Of a stretch of DNA of 64,000 nt, positions 35,791 to 46,521 are shown piece by piece (positions within the stretch are counted from its first letter, which is position 1; each line of letters starts with the position of its first letter). The notes beneath the pieces are model-generated. The model searched no databases. It was not told where the DNA came from and worked only from the letters and a program-made list of their open reading frames with translations. Origin of the DNA: Marsupella aquatica (taxonomy: Eukaryota; Marchantiophyta); contig OZ316898.1 in the NCBI GenBank assembly GCA_973895155.1, positions 15,438,001 to 15,502,000 on the forward strand. Reading direction: 5' to 3'. The position numbers and the translations under genes are program-made.

Positions 35791-36498
35791 TTGAAATCAT
35801 AACCAAATTACATTTACAACTTGTAGTGTCACTAAATTTAAAGTGATAACATGACATATTAGACACATGTAATACTTGCAGCTATATAACTAAGTTTGAT
35901 ATAATAAAGATATTATTTTGCAATTTAGTTCTTGATATATGTCTTAAATTGAAGTAGTAATTGTAAAGTTTTTGTTATTTGTTATATATGACTGTATTTA
36001 CAGACCTATCATTCAGTCCATTATTACTTGCTATATGACTACATCTTCTTAAGTGTTATAGATTGCTACGTTACAACTTTAAAATGGGTGATGAACATTA
36101 TATCTTTGATAACTATAGTTGCAGTAGTATGACCATAGTCTAGTATTGATCACTTCAATTGTAGTGATTTGGGTGTACTATAGAACTTGAATGATAGTAC
36201 ATTGGAATGTCGAATCACTAGATGTAGAGACATTAGTTTTAAAGTTCTAAACCCTAAATAGCAATAGCAAAAACCTCAAATGTCTCACATACACATTCAA
36301 ATAAATTTGAGAAATGACACAATCTTAGTAAGTCATCATTTCAAACACCAACAAAATTCTAGAGTGATACACATCTGGGAATCCAAAAATTGAGAGCCAT
36401 AGTTGCACAATAGTATCCATGCTACCTATATGGGAACCTATATACTTCTTCAATCACATGGATTCTCTATTGCAAGCTTTACTCCTCAATTACTAATC

Positions 36499-39470
36499 CT
36501 ACTTCCTCATTAACTTCTGCCTCCACAAAAATGGGTGCCCCTTCACATGTTTGAGGGCTACCAAGCCTTCTGGGTGCTTTTCTTGGAGAGGTGCATCTCC
36601 ATTCAAAATAGAAATAGCTTTGACAATCAAGAAGCCAGTAGGAACTGGGTTGTCATAATATCGATCAAGTCCACACACTCCATCAATTCTGGAAATAGCA
36701 ATCACCTGCTGATCCACTGGTGATTTCAATTTCACCATGTCTCCTACTTTAAACTGTCACACATCAACAACATAACACAACCATTTCATTACTTAGACTT
36801 GTTAATGACAAGTTACAGCAAATAAACAAATAGGATATGTATTGAAAGCAATCATTTGCTTTTGCTCACCTTCAAGACAAAAGGTGAAGGGATCGACTTT
36901 GAAAACTCTGTAACAATGGCTTCTTCAGATGACTTTGTCAAAACAACTTCAGGTGTCAAAGCTTCTATTATCTCCTGCAAAACAGATTAGGGTGAGACAA
37001 CTTACATAAGCATGCCCTACCAGGTTCATATTACAAATTCATGGGATAATGAACACATTAATAGTACAAAGTTTAGGGTTTAGATGGTATTCCAACCTTA
37101 TCTTTGCCTGCTTGATCATGCTGCGCAGGCGAACTGTATACCACCTCTGTTTCTTCATTGATCTCTTGCTTCACAATCACTGGGTCATAATTGTATTCCA
37201 CAGCAGCATTGAGATCAATCCCCTGATCATCTTCAACTGCCCATTAACATTTCAAGACATTAGAAAACATTCACTAATCCAAGTCATGCATGCTTGATTA
37301 CACATACTTTAACTGTCCTCTGTAAAGAACATACCTTCTTTGGTCAAGTCCACCAAAAAGTCTAGTTTCACAGCTGAAGTACTACGGCCTGAATGACTTT
37401 TCGGAACTAAACTCATTCGTGAGGGCATTGAAGACTGTCCCGGCCCAACTGGGACAGTTCTGGTTTCTTCCACATCTTGACTTAGGCTAGGTTTTGTCAA
37501 AACAGTTAACATTTTGTTAAACCCAACACTCATCCCTGTACTTATTGCATTCACAATTGTACTCAACATACGCTCATCACGTCCTTCCTCGTCTCCCATC
37601 ATAACCCTGGAACCTGGTGTCTGCAACCATTGAACAATCATACAAAAGTTAGTGCATATCACCTAGACTTGGCAATTTGGAAATCAAAAATTGGACTTGT
37701 GAACTAATACTCACAATTGACTTTCTGCCTCTCCGATGAGATGGTGTGGTCTGTCCTGTGACAGATCTCACACTTGATACTCCAAATCTATCATCTTTTG
37801 AGCGTAGCTCAGACAGAGGTGGACTTTCCCCTCTTTTTCTCTTCTGAGCAATGAAACCAAACAATACATATTAGAATGAAACTTCTTGCTTCTTTACATA
37901 CCAATTGCTAAAACAAAGGAAGACACATGCTGTAAGCCTACTTGTTGTTTACAAACATTCATAATAACTGTAAATGAATCTTGTATACTTACAAGGTCAG
38001 ACTCCTTCCCACGGTAGCCACCTCGTCCAACCCTTGATGGATTAATGACTTTAGATCTTGCATACTTCATCTTGTCAATGCTAGACATCCCTTCTGGAGA
38101 CAACCACCACTCACACAATGCCTTCCAATGTTCAGGCTTCACATTCTCAGGGGGCTTCTTGTCCAAGCGTCTTCCACCTTCCTGAAAATGTTTGTGGAGT
38201 CTTGCTCGCTGTGCTTTCATTACTGCTGAACAATGAGACCTGAACTTCTTCATTGACAGAGTCCCCTGTACATACTCCCAATCGTTCTCCAACACAGCAT
38301 AAACATGAAGAAGAATCCCTGAGTCTTGCTTCTTAATCTCACGGATAGAAGGATTCAGTTTACCCATACACACAGCACGAAGATCATCTCCCCAACATGC
38401 CCGATATGGATCATTGGGATCAACATCATTGTTCCAAATCTGCACACAATGCATCATAAGAGACCAATAACAAAGGACAAACAATAAATCACAAACATGA
38501 TCTTTCACAAGCAACATACAGTGATTGCAGCTTTCTTCATGCCCAACTTGCGACGCTCGCTTGTGTTCTCTTCCCATTGTTTCTTTGCAGCACGAGATGA
38601 TTGTCGTACGTGTGTCTGTTCTGATCTTTCTGTGATAATTCCATCATCCAGATCACGAGCAGATGCTCTAGGCAAGGGTGTCACTACCACAACCAACCAA
38701 AGAGATTCTGTTAGCAAGTCAAACATTCATGTAACTTGTGACAATCAATCTGCAACTGTGAGAATCTCTGAACTTAGGATTCACTTGGCAAGTCAAAAAC
38801 AAGTTCATGGCAAGTGAGGTAATGAATAAATTACTTACACACACTCACTTCCTTTGTCCTAGGATCCACATAATATTTAAGCCCTGACTTTCGGGGAGCC
38901 TGAGGATAACAGTGTGCACATTCAAGTAATTAGTAACAGTAGCACCAGATTGAGATATACAGAAATTGGACAATTAATGCAATTAGCTTCAAGTGAAGTA
39001 GAAAATGACAATGAGTCTTCTCTTACCTTACGTAGCTCTTGAACACCATCTGATTCAAAGCCATCACTTAAACCTGCCCCATAATTTGTCTCAGCTGATT
39101 TTTCAGACTCATCACTCCCACTGTTATCACTCTCCATGATTTTCTCCAGGTGCCTGCCAAGTAATCGTGAACTCCTACGCTTTGCTATAGACGGCTGATT
39201 TTGTTCAGTCTTCTTTGACAACTTAGATAGACGCTTGACCCGTGCCTCACCCTGTAAACTGCAATCACCCTGGCAATGTCATGAGTGTGAACCATTAGTA
39301 ATAAAGTCAAGGCATAAATTCAAAACTATATAGGGATAGAGTACATACTTTAAATCTCTTGCAGCAGTTCCTACGAACTGGTCAAGTATAGCTTGGTTGG
39401 CTGCTATGTTCTTATTCCTCTGTGCCTCATAGGCATTCTCAGAACCTTTCACCCCAGACCGATCATGCAT
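36499..39470 (-). CDS. TNPA-like accessory transposition protein (plant Ptta/En/Spm type), open through ten exons
   Basis: Ten exons (39470-39349, 39258-39027, 38899-38839, 38683-38520, 38439-37993, 37843-37715, 37620-37335, 37236-37097, 36974-36870, 36753-36499) join in one frame to 646 residues without a stop. Nine introns look canonical except for a weaker donor at 37096 (AAG|GTTGGA). The fifth exon holds the family core: PEHWKALCEWWLSPEG, then DKMKYARSKVINPSRVGRGGY, resembling the plant transposase core in which a Trp-rich helix precedes an N-[KR]-x-NR segment. The N-terminal third is acidic and Ser-rich with basic patches (KRLSKLSKKTEQ, RRSSRLLGRHL). The C-terminus has a GDMVKLKSPVDQQVIAIS module. 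TNPA proteins bind subterminal repeats and help bring ends together. It starts 74 bp after the TNP2 stop on the same strand. The intact frame suggests recent activity or constraint. Confidence 0.8.
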
Positions 39471-39543
39471 TTCAATTCAAAACTGCATAAAAAACACTAT
39501 CACCAAAGAGCAATCAGTACTTCCTGCCCCTAGAGGCACATTC

Positions 39544-42500
39544 TCACTCTTCATCTGAATCTTCTTCATCTTCCCAGACATCATCATCATCACTATCACT
39601 TCTTGTCAACACTGCCATCTCCTGAAAAACTACAATTTCTCCTTCATCCAAGGGCACTCGTCTGTTAGCTGCTGCAACAAGCTCAGCCTCAACAGCCTCA
39701 TGACGATCCACAAGATCATTAAACTCAAGGTCATTTGTACCCTCAACAACTCGTCGAGACCTCCCTTCCTTATGGAGGACATGTCTCCAAGAGGCCCTGG
39801 CTGTGTTTGGGTAAAAGAAAACCTGCTCAATCTGACTGGGCAAGACATAATCTAATTTCTCAGTTGAGGGATAAGGCATATTAAAATTGGCAAGCCATAG
39901 GCCAGTCTCATCATGTTTCATTGATGGATTAGACCTGTCCTCTCCCCACTTAGACTGCACCCACTTTGCCTTCAAGATTATGGCTGGTTTAGAATGTAAC
40001 ATAGGTCCATAGTCAAGCACAAGTATCTGTGTCAGAACCCCCACATATGTAAGCTTGGCCAAATTCACCCCGGTTTCTTCCCTGATCTGCTCATGGAAAG
40101 TTGTGGCCACCCCGGAATCAAATGTAGCATATCCTTGACAATCAGTGTCCCTAAGAGTGGACATCTCACGCCATTCGCCATTCCTATCTTTGCAGCGCAT
40201 CACTCTATAATGGTTCCCAAAAGCCTTCATTGAAATGTAAGACAAAGCCTTCTGGCTTGGTGGAAAAGAAATTGCAGTCAACAGCAACTTGTCCTCATTG
40301 TCATCCAGGTTAGCCTTGTGTATTGTATCCCTGAACCATACTCCAAAAGGAATGGAAGCAAATTCAACAGGACAGGCCATTGCTTGACGTCTGCCTCGTC
40401 GTCGTTCTGCATTATGCTGTCTTAGAACAGCTTCTCTTTCTATCCTTCGCTCCTCCTCTTCTGACTCATACAACCTTCCAAGCAAGCAAAGAACAATATC
40501 AGACACCACAAAAGAAAGACTGTCATGTTGTGACAATGCATTTAGAACTACATTATTGAACACTCAGACAGCCAGCAACAAAATGATGTAGTTATTTCAT
40601 GTACCTGAGCCATGGTGCAACCTGTACATGGTTCTGTAGGTAATAGGTGTGGGCAGCATCTCGATCAGCAACACTTAGAGACAGTTTACTTGAGGCCCCT
40701 TCCAGGACCACACCTTTAACCCCTGCCTCTTCTTCAGAGTCCCAGACCCGCTGCCGAGTTACTTCGCACTGAACCATATACTCTGTGAGAAATCCTAATG
40801 CCTCCTCTAGGATATAACCCTCAGCCATAGATGCCTCTGGTCGTGCCCTGTTTCTTACAAAACCCTTTAGTTTTTTCAAGTATCTCTCAATTGGATACAT
40901 CCACCGTTGTGACACAGGTCCACATATATCTAGCTCTTCCACTATATGCACCATCAAATGTGTCATGACATCAAAAAACGAAGCTGGAAAATGCATTTCC
41001 AGAGCACACAAAGTATGTGCCACATCTGTCATCAGTTCATCCTTAGTGCTAGGGTCCCAGACCTTACAGCAAATTTTATGCCACACACGACACACACTAA
41101 TGATAGCCATTCGAGGTCCTGTTGCCATCAAGTCATTCAATGCCAAGGGAAGTATCTGCTGCATGAGGCAATGGTAGTCATGAGACTTGAGGCCAGCCAA
41201 CTTATTGCTGGCTCTCACACACTTTGCCAATGAGCTACCAAAATCTGTGGGAACCTTCAAGTTCTTCAAAGTGCCCAGGAACTCCTCCAGCTCTGGTTTG
41301 CTCATCACATAGGGCGCCTTGGGCTTCAAAAAATGGTCCTTCTTATTGTTTGGATGAGGCTTCATCCACAGCTGCTCGTGAATGCCTTCAGCCTCCATAT
41401 CATTCCGCACAGCAGTGGTATCCTTCTTCCCAGAAGTAGTGTGAATCAAATTCTGAGCAATGTTCTTCTCTGTGTGCATGGGATCCAGCACATGGTTGAT
41501 CAGAAGTTTCTGCATCCAAACAACAAAAAGCAGATCAGTCCAACTGCAAATTGACATGTGTGTACAATGCTGGTACTATGCAATATCTTAAAGTGAAAAA
41601 GGTGAATGCCAGTGCGATTTTACTCACCGACCAGTATGGCAGTTTTGCAAGACCTTGTGTCCTCTTCACCCCATGAAGCTTCGAAGGACAGTTCTTGCTT
41701 CCTTGTTTGGCCCCAGGTGTTTTCAAGTACTCTTCCACATCAGCAGCAAAGGCTAATTTTTGCTCACAAGTCATCCTTGGGGGAGGCCCCCGTGGCTCGC
41801 ACTCCCCATCAAATTTTGCTGTATAACTTTGGGAGCGGTATTTATGGTTCTCCTCCAACCACCTTCGACTCCCCAGAAATACATTCTTGGATAGAGCAGC
41901 AGACCTTCTGCAGCTTACATTGGGACCACACACAATGCATCCATGATATCCTTTTGTGACTTGACCCAATATGAGACCCAAAGCTGGGTAGTCGTTCACT
42001 GTCCACAATAGAATGGCCCGCAGATTGAACCACTTATTCAGGCCAGGCCTGTCAAGTGCATCAAAGCATGGAACTCCCTCCCAGAGCTCCAAAAGCTCCT
42101 CCAGCAATGGAGCCATGTAAATGTCAATGTTGCGGTCAGTCACTGAATCAGGCCCAGGGATCAGCAAAGATAACATAATGAAGAACTTCTTGGTGGACAA
42201 CCAAGGGGGCAGATTGTAATTCAACAATACAACAGGCCATGTAGAGTGCTTGAGGTTGTTTTCCCCAAAGGGGTTCACACCATCCAGAGCCAATCCAAGG
42301 TGTACATTGCGAGGCTCTGCTTCAAATGTTGGATCAATGGTTGTATCAATCTCCTTCCATGCCCTAGAATCTGCAACATGCCGGACCTTTCCATCTGTGC
42401 TTTTATTGTCCTTATGCCATGTCATCAACTCTGAAATTGCCTTGCACCTGTACATTCGTTTCAACCTGGGTATGAGGGGGAAATGTCGAAGGACTTTCAC

Positions 42501-43405
42501 AGGTTGCTTTGATTGTCCAACCTGCTTATACCTAGGCTTTTTGCACAGTGGACACTCTTCGCAATGAGCATGCTCCTTTCTGAATAGGACACATCCATCC
42601 TCACAAGCATCAATTTTGACATAATCCAAGCCAGCATGACTAATCAGCTTCTTGCATGCATACAGGTTTTTAGGCAGCAGATTCTTAGCAGGCATCAACT
42701 GTTTCCCCATCAACGAAAGCAGTTCATCAACTCCAGAGTTGGTGAAACCATGATTATGGCATGTGTTTAGAAATGTCAACACAAATGACAATTGGGAAGT
42801 AGTGGACCCCTCATACAAAGGGCACACGCCTCTTCAAATGCTTGCATCATCTTCTCCTCTGCCTGTTGGTCCCAAATCTGAGGTGTTGCTTCTCCAGATG
42901 TACTATCCCCCTCTAGAAGATCATCCATGTTGAAGAGACCCTCTTCGCTTTCCTGCAGAGTGGGCTCCTCTGCAGTGGTTTCTTGGACAGGTTCACTGGC
43001 ATTAGCAGTTTCACTTGGTATTGCCAGGTCCTCTAGTATCCCAGGGATATCTATGCCACAATCCATATCATTGGCAAGTTCCTCTGCACATCTTGCATTG
43101 TCCACAGGGCCCTCAAATGCACCATCCCCCTCCATGCAGCGTGCATTCCACTCATCATCATAAGAGTCACAGTCCTCTCCCCACCAATACCTTTGCGATG
43201 GGTGGCGAGAATTCTGAATGAGGTGCTTTTTGACTGTCCCTAGACTCACACGATTACCCCTACAGTTGCAAATGTAGCAAGGACATTTTATCTTTGTCAT
43301 CCCAGCAGCTCTACAAGCTGCAGTCTGTCGACGCCATAACTTATCATCCCTCCTATTCAAGTCATCTTGACTACCACGAAAGTTCCTCAACATTGTTTCA
43401 GCCAC
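39544..43405 (-). CDS. TNP2-type CACTA transposase (one frameshift)
   Basis: Exons 43405-41628, 41509-40605 and 40474-39544 are supported by clean splice sites (TGGTCG|GTGAGT; GATGCAG|AAACTT; GGCTCAG|GTACAT; TTGGAAG|GTTGT). Exon 1 opens with a Cys-rich N-terminal domain (KIKCPCYICNCRGNRVSLG) and an acidic linker. The transposase core follows: VDELLSLM, CEECPLCKKPRYK, RNVHLGLALDGVNPFG, KFFIMLSLLIPGPDS, ILGQVTKGYHGCIVCG. Exon 2 starts with HVLDPMHTEKNIAQN and carries the DUF4218-like domain (MEMHFPASFFDVMTHL-type, SQRWMYPIERYLKKLKG). Exon 3 carries a DUF4216-like domain and ends in an acidic tail (DDDDVWEDEEDSDEE). At about 42826 the frame slips by one base between FEEA and CPLYEG; otherwise it is open for ~1,200 codons. 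Either one base has been lost, or an intron or assembly error explains it. Confidence 0.9.
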
Positions 43406-44656
43406 TTCAAGTCAATCCAATCAATGTCTTCCACTCAATTTTCCAGAATGTAGAGGACCCACGTACCTTGCAACCTCTGCAAGCTCTTTGGATACTGCAA
43501 TCCTCCACTCTAATGGTACCAGCACTGGACTCCACACCTCTAGGCTACTCTACATGTACATCCATGACCATATCAGAATACAATGGTGTATAGTCATAGA
43601 ATCCCACTCCACTAGCTCAGTGATATCAGATCTGTGAATCTTATCAGATCAGTACAAATACCACTCCTGTGCTCGATGATAGTCAAGCCTCAGGTACTCA
43701 GGCAGGTACATTAAGTCATCTAAGTCTAACCCAAGATCATGCCATGGTGGTCTACGATTTGTGCCTACAAGTAGTGGCTACTAAATCATATGGCAAAACA
43801 TGTAGCAAACTACTACATTCCTCATCATCCTCTTCACACCCGGCTTCACACTCATCTGCCGAAAAGTAAACCTCCTCCTCATTTCCCCTACAATACTGTA
43901 CAACAGATTCAAGGCTGACAATGATTCTGCCAGGTGGGGGTACAAATTGCCGGATTACCAAACCAACCAGCCAAACCACCACAACATACATCCATGTAGC
44001 CACCCGTATGAGGGGTCTACATATGGTATGGCAATCTGGAAAAAACGACATACCGAGTGTAGTGTTTCACCTCCAACATTCACTGGTGAGAACCTACAAC
44101 ATGGACACAACAGTAAGCTCAGCTCCCTCATAATCTGTACTGTCTTGCCACTCTGTAGTTGTCTCTTTAAGTTCATACTGTGCATTTTTAGTTGCAGAAA
44201 GGTTTTACATTTTATCTCTTAAGTTTCATGTGTTTAGGATACTTCTTTCAAACTTGAAACTCTATTGCTACCCACAGACAGTAGGTTGAAGAAAATATCC
44301 CGTTGACAATGCCCCATCCATGACAGCCAACATCCAAGACAATCGTATAAACATTGGGTCCAAACAATTCAATCACATCCACAATATTGACATCCATGCA
44401 TAAACATCAATGGGAATGTTCCTCATACTGGTATACAAAATAATTACCAAATAAATAAATAAAGTTTGAGTACTTTAGATGTTTTAGGAAGCCTTAGTCA
44501 ATTAAACCGGGAGCACTGTCTCCATGCTTGTGCTAACCATTCACACAGTTCACAAAATGTGTGATTATGACAAAACATCATTGTTCCATTGATTAACTAA
44601 CTGTATCGATGTCTACAGTAGTAATGATGTATTTGAACCAAAATGGACCAGGTGAA
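43406..44656. other. Intergenic within the CACTA element; one acidic open frame
   Basis: Between the TNP2 start and the PHD gene lies a minus-strand frame (44051-43752) containing PPPGRIIVSLESVVQYCRGN followed by an acidic Cys-bearing stretch (ADECEAGCEEDDEECSS). It looks protein-like and might be a downstream exon of the PHD gene, or a gene fragment; the SLESVVQY phrase loosely recalls methyl-CpG-binding domains, too weakly to call. The remainder is AT-rich with nothing recognisable. Confidence 0.35.
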
Positions 44657-45310
44657 TCAAAGCCAGGAGATGTGATCATGAGCCGCTGTGCCTAGAGCAG
44701 GGTCAATAGGATGGTCAGGACAGTAAATCATCCAACGTCCTTGGTCATGTGCAGTATGATGCCAGGGCACTCTGTCCGATGCAAAACCTTGACGCTTACT
44801 CTCGGCTAGGCAAGTACGATGCCAAGTTTTGGGACATCTCAAACACTGCACGGCCTCTGCCAGATGAGGGTCACCATGGTCCTGCTGGCATGCAACACAT
44901 GTATGGATGGGGCAAGACTCCACATCAAGTGGCAAGCATCCATGACAATAAAAACGAACACAATATGGCTGGGGGCACTGCCTGGCAGTAGTAGAGACAA
45001 TGCCACACTGAAAACACCTGTATGTCTTATCCTTACACTCTGGACAATACCAAGGATCATCATCCTTGCCTGGTGCAATAAATACAGCAGGGCACCTGCC
45101 AACAACCTCACCAACTTTGGAAACATGGTGGAAGTGCCGATGGCAAGCCCCATCACACATGGCCAGATCTCCATGCCAGTCACAAATGCCACAAAGCTGG
45201 GGACTACACTGACGTTTCTCAACGTCTGACCACAATTCAATCATCAACACATCTTCCTCCTTTCTCGTTCGAGTATCATTCTTTCTGGCTTTATGCTTGG
45301 TCCTAGCCAT
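44657..45310 (-). CDS. PHD-finger protein with a histone H3-like N-terminus, CACTA cargo
   Basis: A 217-codon uninterrupted frame starts at ATG 45310 (context ATAATGGCT). The first ten residues, MARTKHKARK, match the histone H3 tail at eight of ten positions, including the counterparts of R2, T3, K4, A7, R8 and K9. From residue 40 the Cys/His pattern is of the PHD type: CGICDWHGDLAMCDGACHRHFH, with the Cys expected three residues after the last His replaced by Ser; then WYCPEC. A further Cys-rich module follows (YRCFQCG, CVRFYCHGCL, CPIHTCVAC, CLRCPKTWHRTC), resembling the extended PHD array of EDM2 and NSD-type chromatin proteins. Such domains read histone tails or mediate protein contacts. 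A 70-bp 5' UTR intron (45319-45388) is likely. The gene lies within the transposon, upstream of TNP2 on the same strand, and is not part of the usual CACTA gene set. Further exons are possible. Confidence 0.75.
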   Translation of the reverse strand: MARTKHKARKNDTRTRKEEDVLMIELWSDVEKRQCSPQLCGICDWHGDLAMCDGACHRHFHHVSKVGEVVGRCPAVFIAPGKDDDPWYCPECKDKTYRCFQCGIVSTTARQCPQPYCVRFYCHGCLPLDVESCPIHTCVACQQDHGDPHLAEAVQCLRCPKTWHRTCLAESKRQGFASDRVPWHHTAHDQGRWMIYCPDHPIDPALGTAAHDHISWL

Positions 45311-45318
45311 TATGACCA

Positions 45319-45400
45319 CTGGACATGAACAAGAAAACTTGAAGAGTTATTAAACTGTTAAATTGGTTGTCATAAAACACGTACTTACCACTTGCATATT
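45319..45400 (-). promoter_or_regulatory. 5' UTR intron and short upstream ORF of the PHD gene
   Basis: A strong donor (AAGTG|GTAAGT, exon end 45389) and acceptor (TTCATGTCCAG|TGG, exon start 45318) define a 70-bp intron. After splicing, an ATG at about 45396 opens a five-codon reading frame whose TAA overlaps the main start as TAATG. The frame that reads into MARTK has no upstream ATG before its stop, supporting 45310 as the start. Confidence 0.5.
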
Positions 45401-46068
45401 GCAATCCAATGTGGGGCCAGAATGTAGAGGACTCACCAATTGTACTCAACCAAGAGGAAGGCAATGAAATTTGGAGATTGCCTTGATCGGTTTCAGATGT
45501 AGATCTCAATCCCCTCTCACGTCACAGGATGTAAAAACAAGGATTCATAATCTGCAACAGCACAAATGTGACACAAAATATCATTTAAATGGAGCCACTA
45601 CACAGAGCACTGGTTTGAGTTGGCAAGGACTATGCATGGACAAACATTACATGGACACTCTTCAACTTTCTTCATTCACTGTACCCGATCTAGAGCCATA
45701 AGGCATATCTGCCAGGGGGGAGTGGGAGTCATTGACAGAGACTTTAACTATTGGATTCAACTTTCATTTAGCAATAGATTGTGGGCCTTCTGGAACAGAG
45801 TCATTGAACAGAGATGTTGAGTGGACTGGTGACATCTTAGATTAAAATGTTGTGCTTAGTAGATAGGGGTTTTGCAATGTACTTCAAAACTTTAATTCCA
45901 CTGAGGTGTTCAAACCCTCAATACAAAATTGTACGAATATATAGAAAAAGTCAAAACATAAGTTATTTCTCAGTGTTTAAGTTACTATTTCATCCAAAAA
46001 TATGCCTTATCTCATTGCATCTTGGTACGTGCGTACTGTGTTAGAATTCCTGCAGGTGTAAACTAACT

Positions 46069-46521
46069 TCAAATCAAACATGATGTGTCCGAGAAACCCC
46101 CAATAGCGGGGTTTGGCAGGGCAGGACACCTGAGATCACTATCCACACCATTCAACAATGCAAAGTGGTTCCAAAGGATGCATATCCTCCTACTTTGTTT
46201 AGCGGCTTTGTCAGCACCGACCAGGGTTGTTGGGTTCACCACCCTACAAGCAACGCAGTCATACTGGCAAGAATGGATACATCCATGCGCTAGGATGGCC
46301 TTGACGTGTGGCACTTCGCCAATAAGTGACACATACACCACGGATGTGGGAAAGGGTAATGCCACAGGTGGAGGCCGGCTGTAGTCATTCTGCACTACAA
46401 CTGGATAACGAAAATACCATGTAGAGTGGGCTGGCCATGTGCCACGTCTGACAAACTCTAGACGCAATCTCTCTACGGTGCCTGCAAGACTCTGAGAATG
46501 AGCGCTGCGAGTCCTCACCAT
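46069..46521 (-). CDS. Unknown 150-residue open frame in the CACTA element
   Basis: An ATG at 46521 opens 150 codons beginning MVRTRSAHSQS and containing a Cys cluster (CIHSCQYDCVACRVV) and aromatic-rich segments (TWYFRYPVVVQNDYSRP). I do not recognise it. It is on the same strand as the PHD and TNP2 genes and about 750 bp upstream of the PHD gene, so it may be another cargo gene or an upstream exon. The stop at 46069 may be intronic. The surrounding DNA (45510-46068) has no other supported frame. Confidence 0.35.
   Translation of the reverse strand: MVRTRSAHSQSLAGTVERLRLEFVRRGTWPAHSTWYFRYPVVVQNDYSRPPPVALPFPTSVVYVSLIGEVPHVKAILAHGCIHSCQYDCVACRVVNPTTLVGADKAAKQSRRICILWNHFALLNGVDSDLRCPALPNPAIGGFSDTSCLI

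Noticed and set aside
46511-46521. Second histone-like N-terminus (MVRTRSAHSQ)
   Set aside because: Only Arg and Thr positions agree with the H3 tail; too little to call mimicry.
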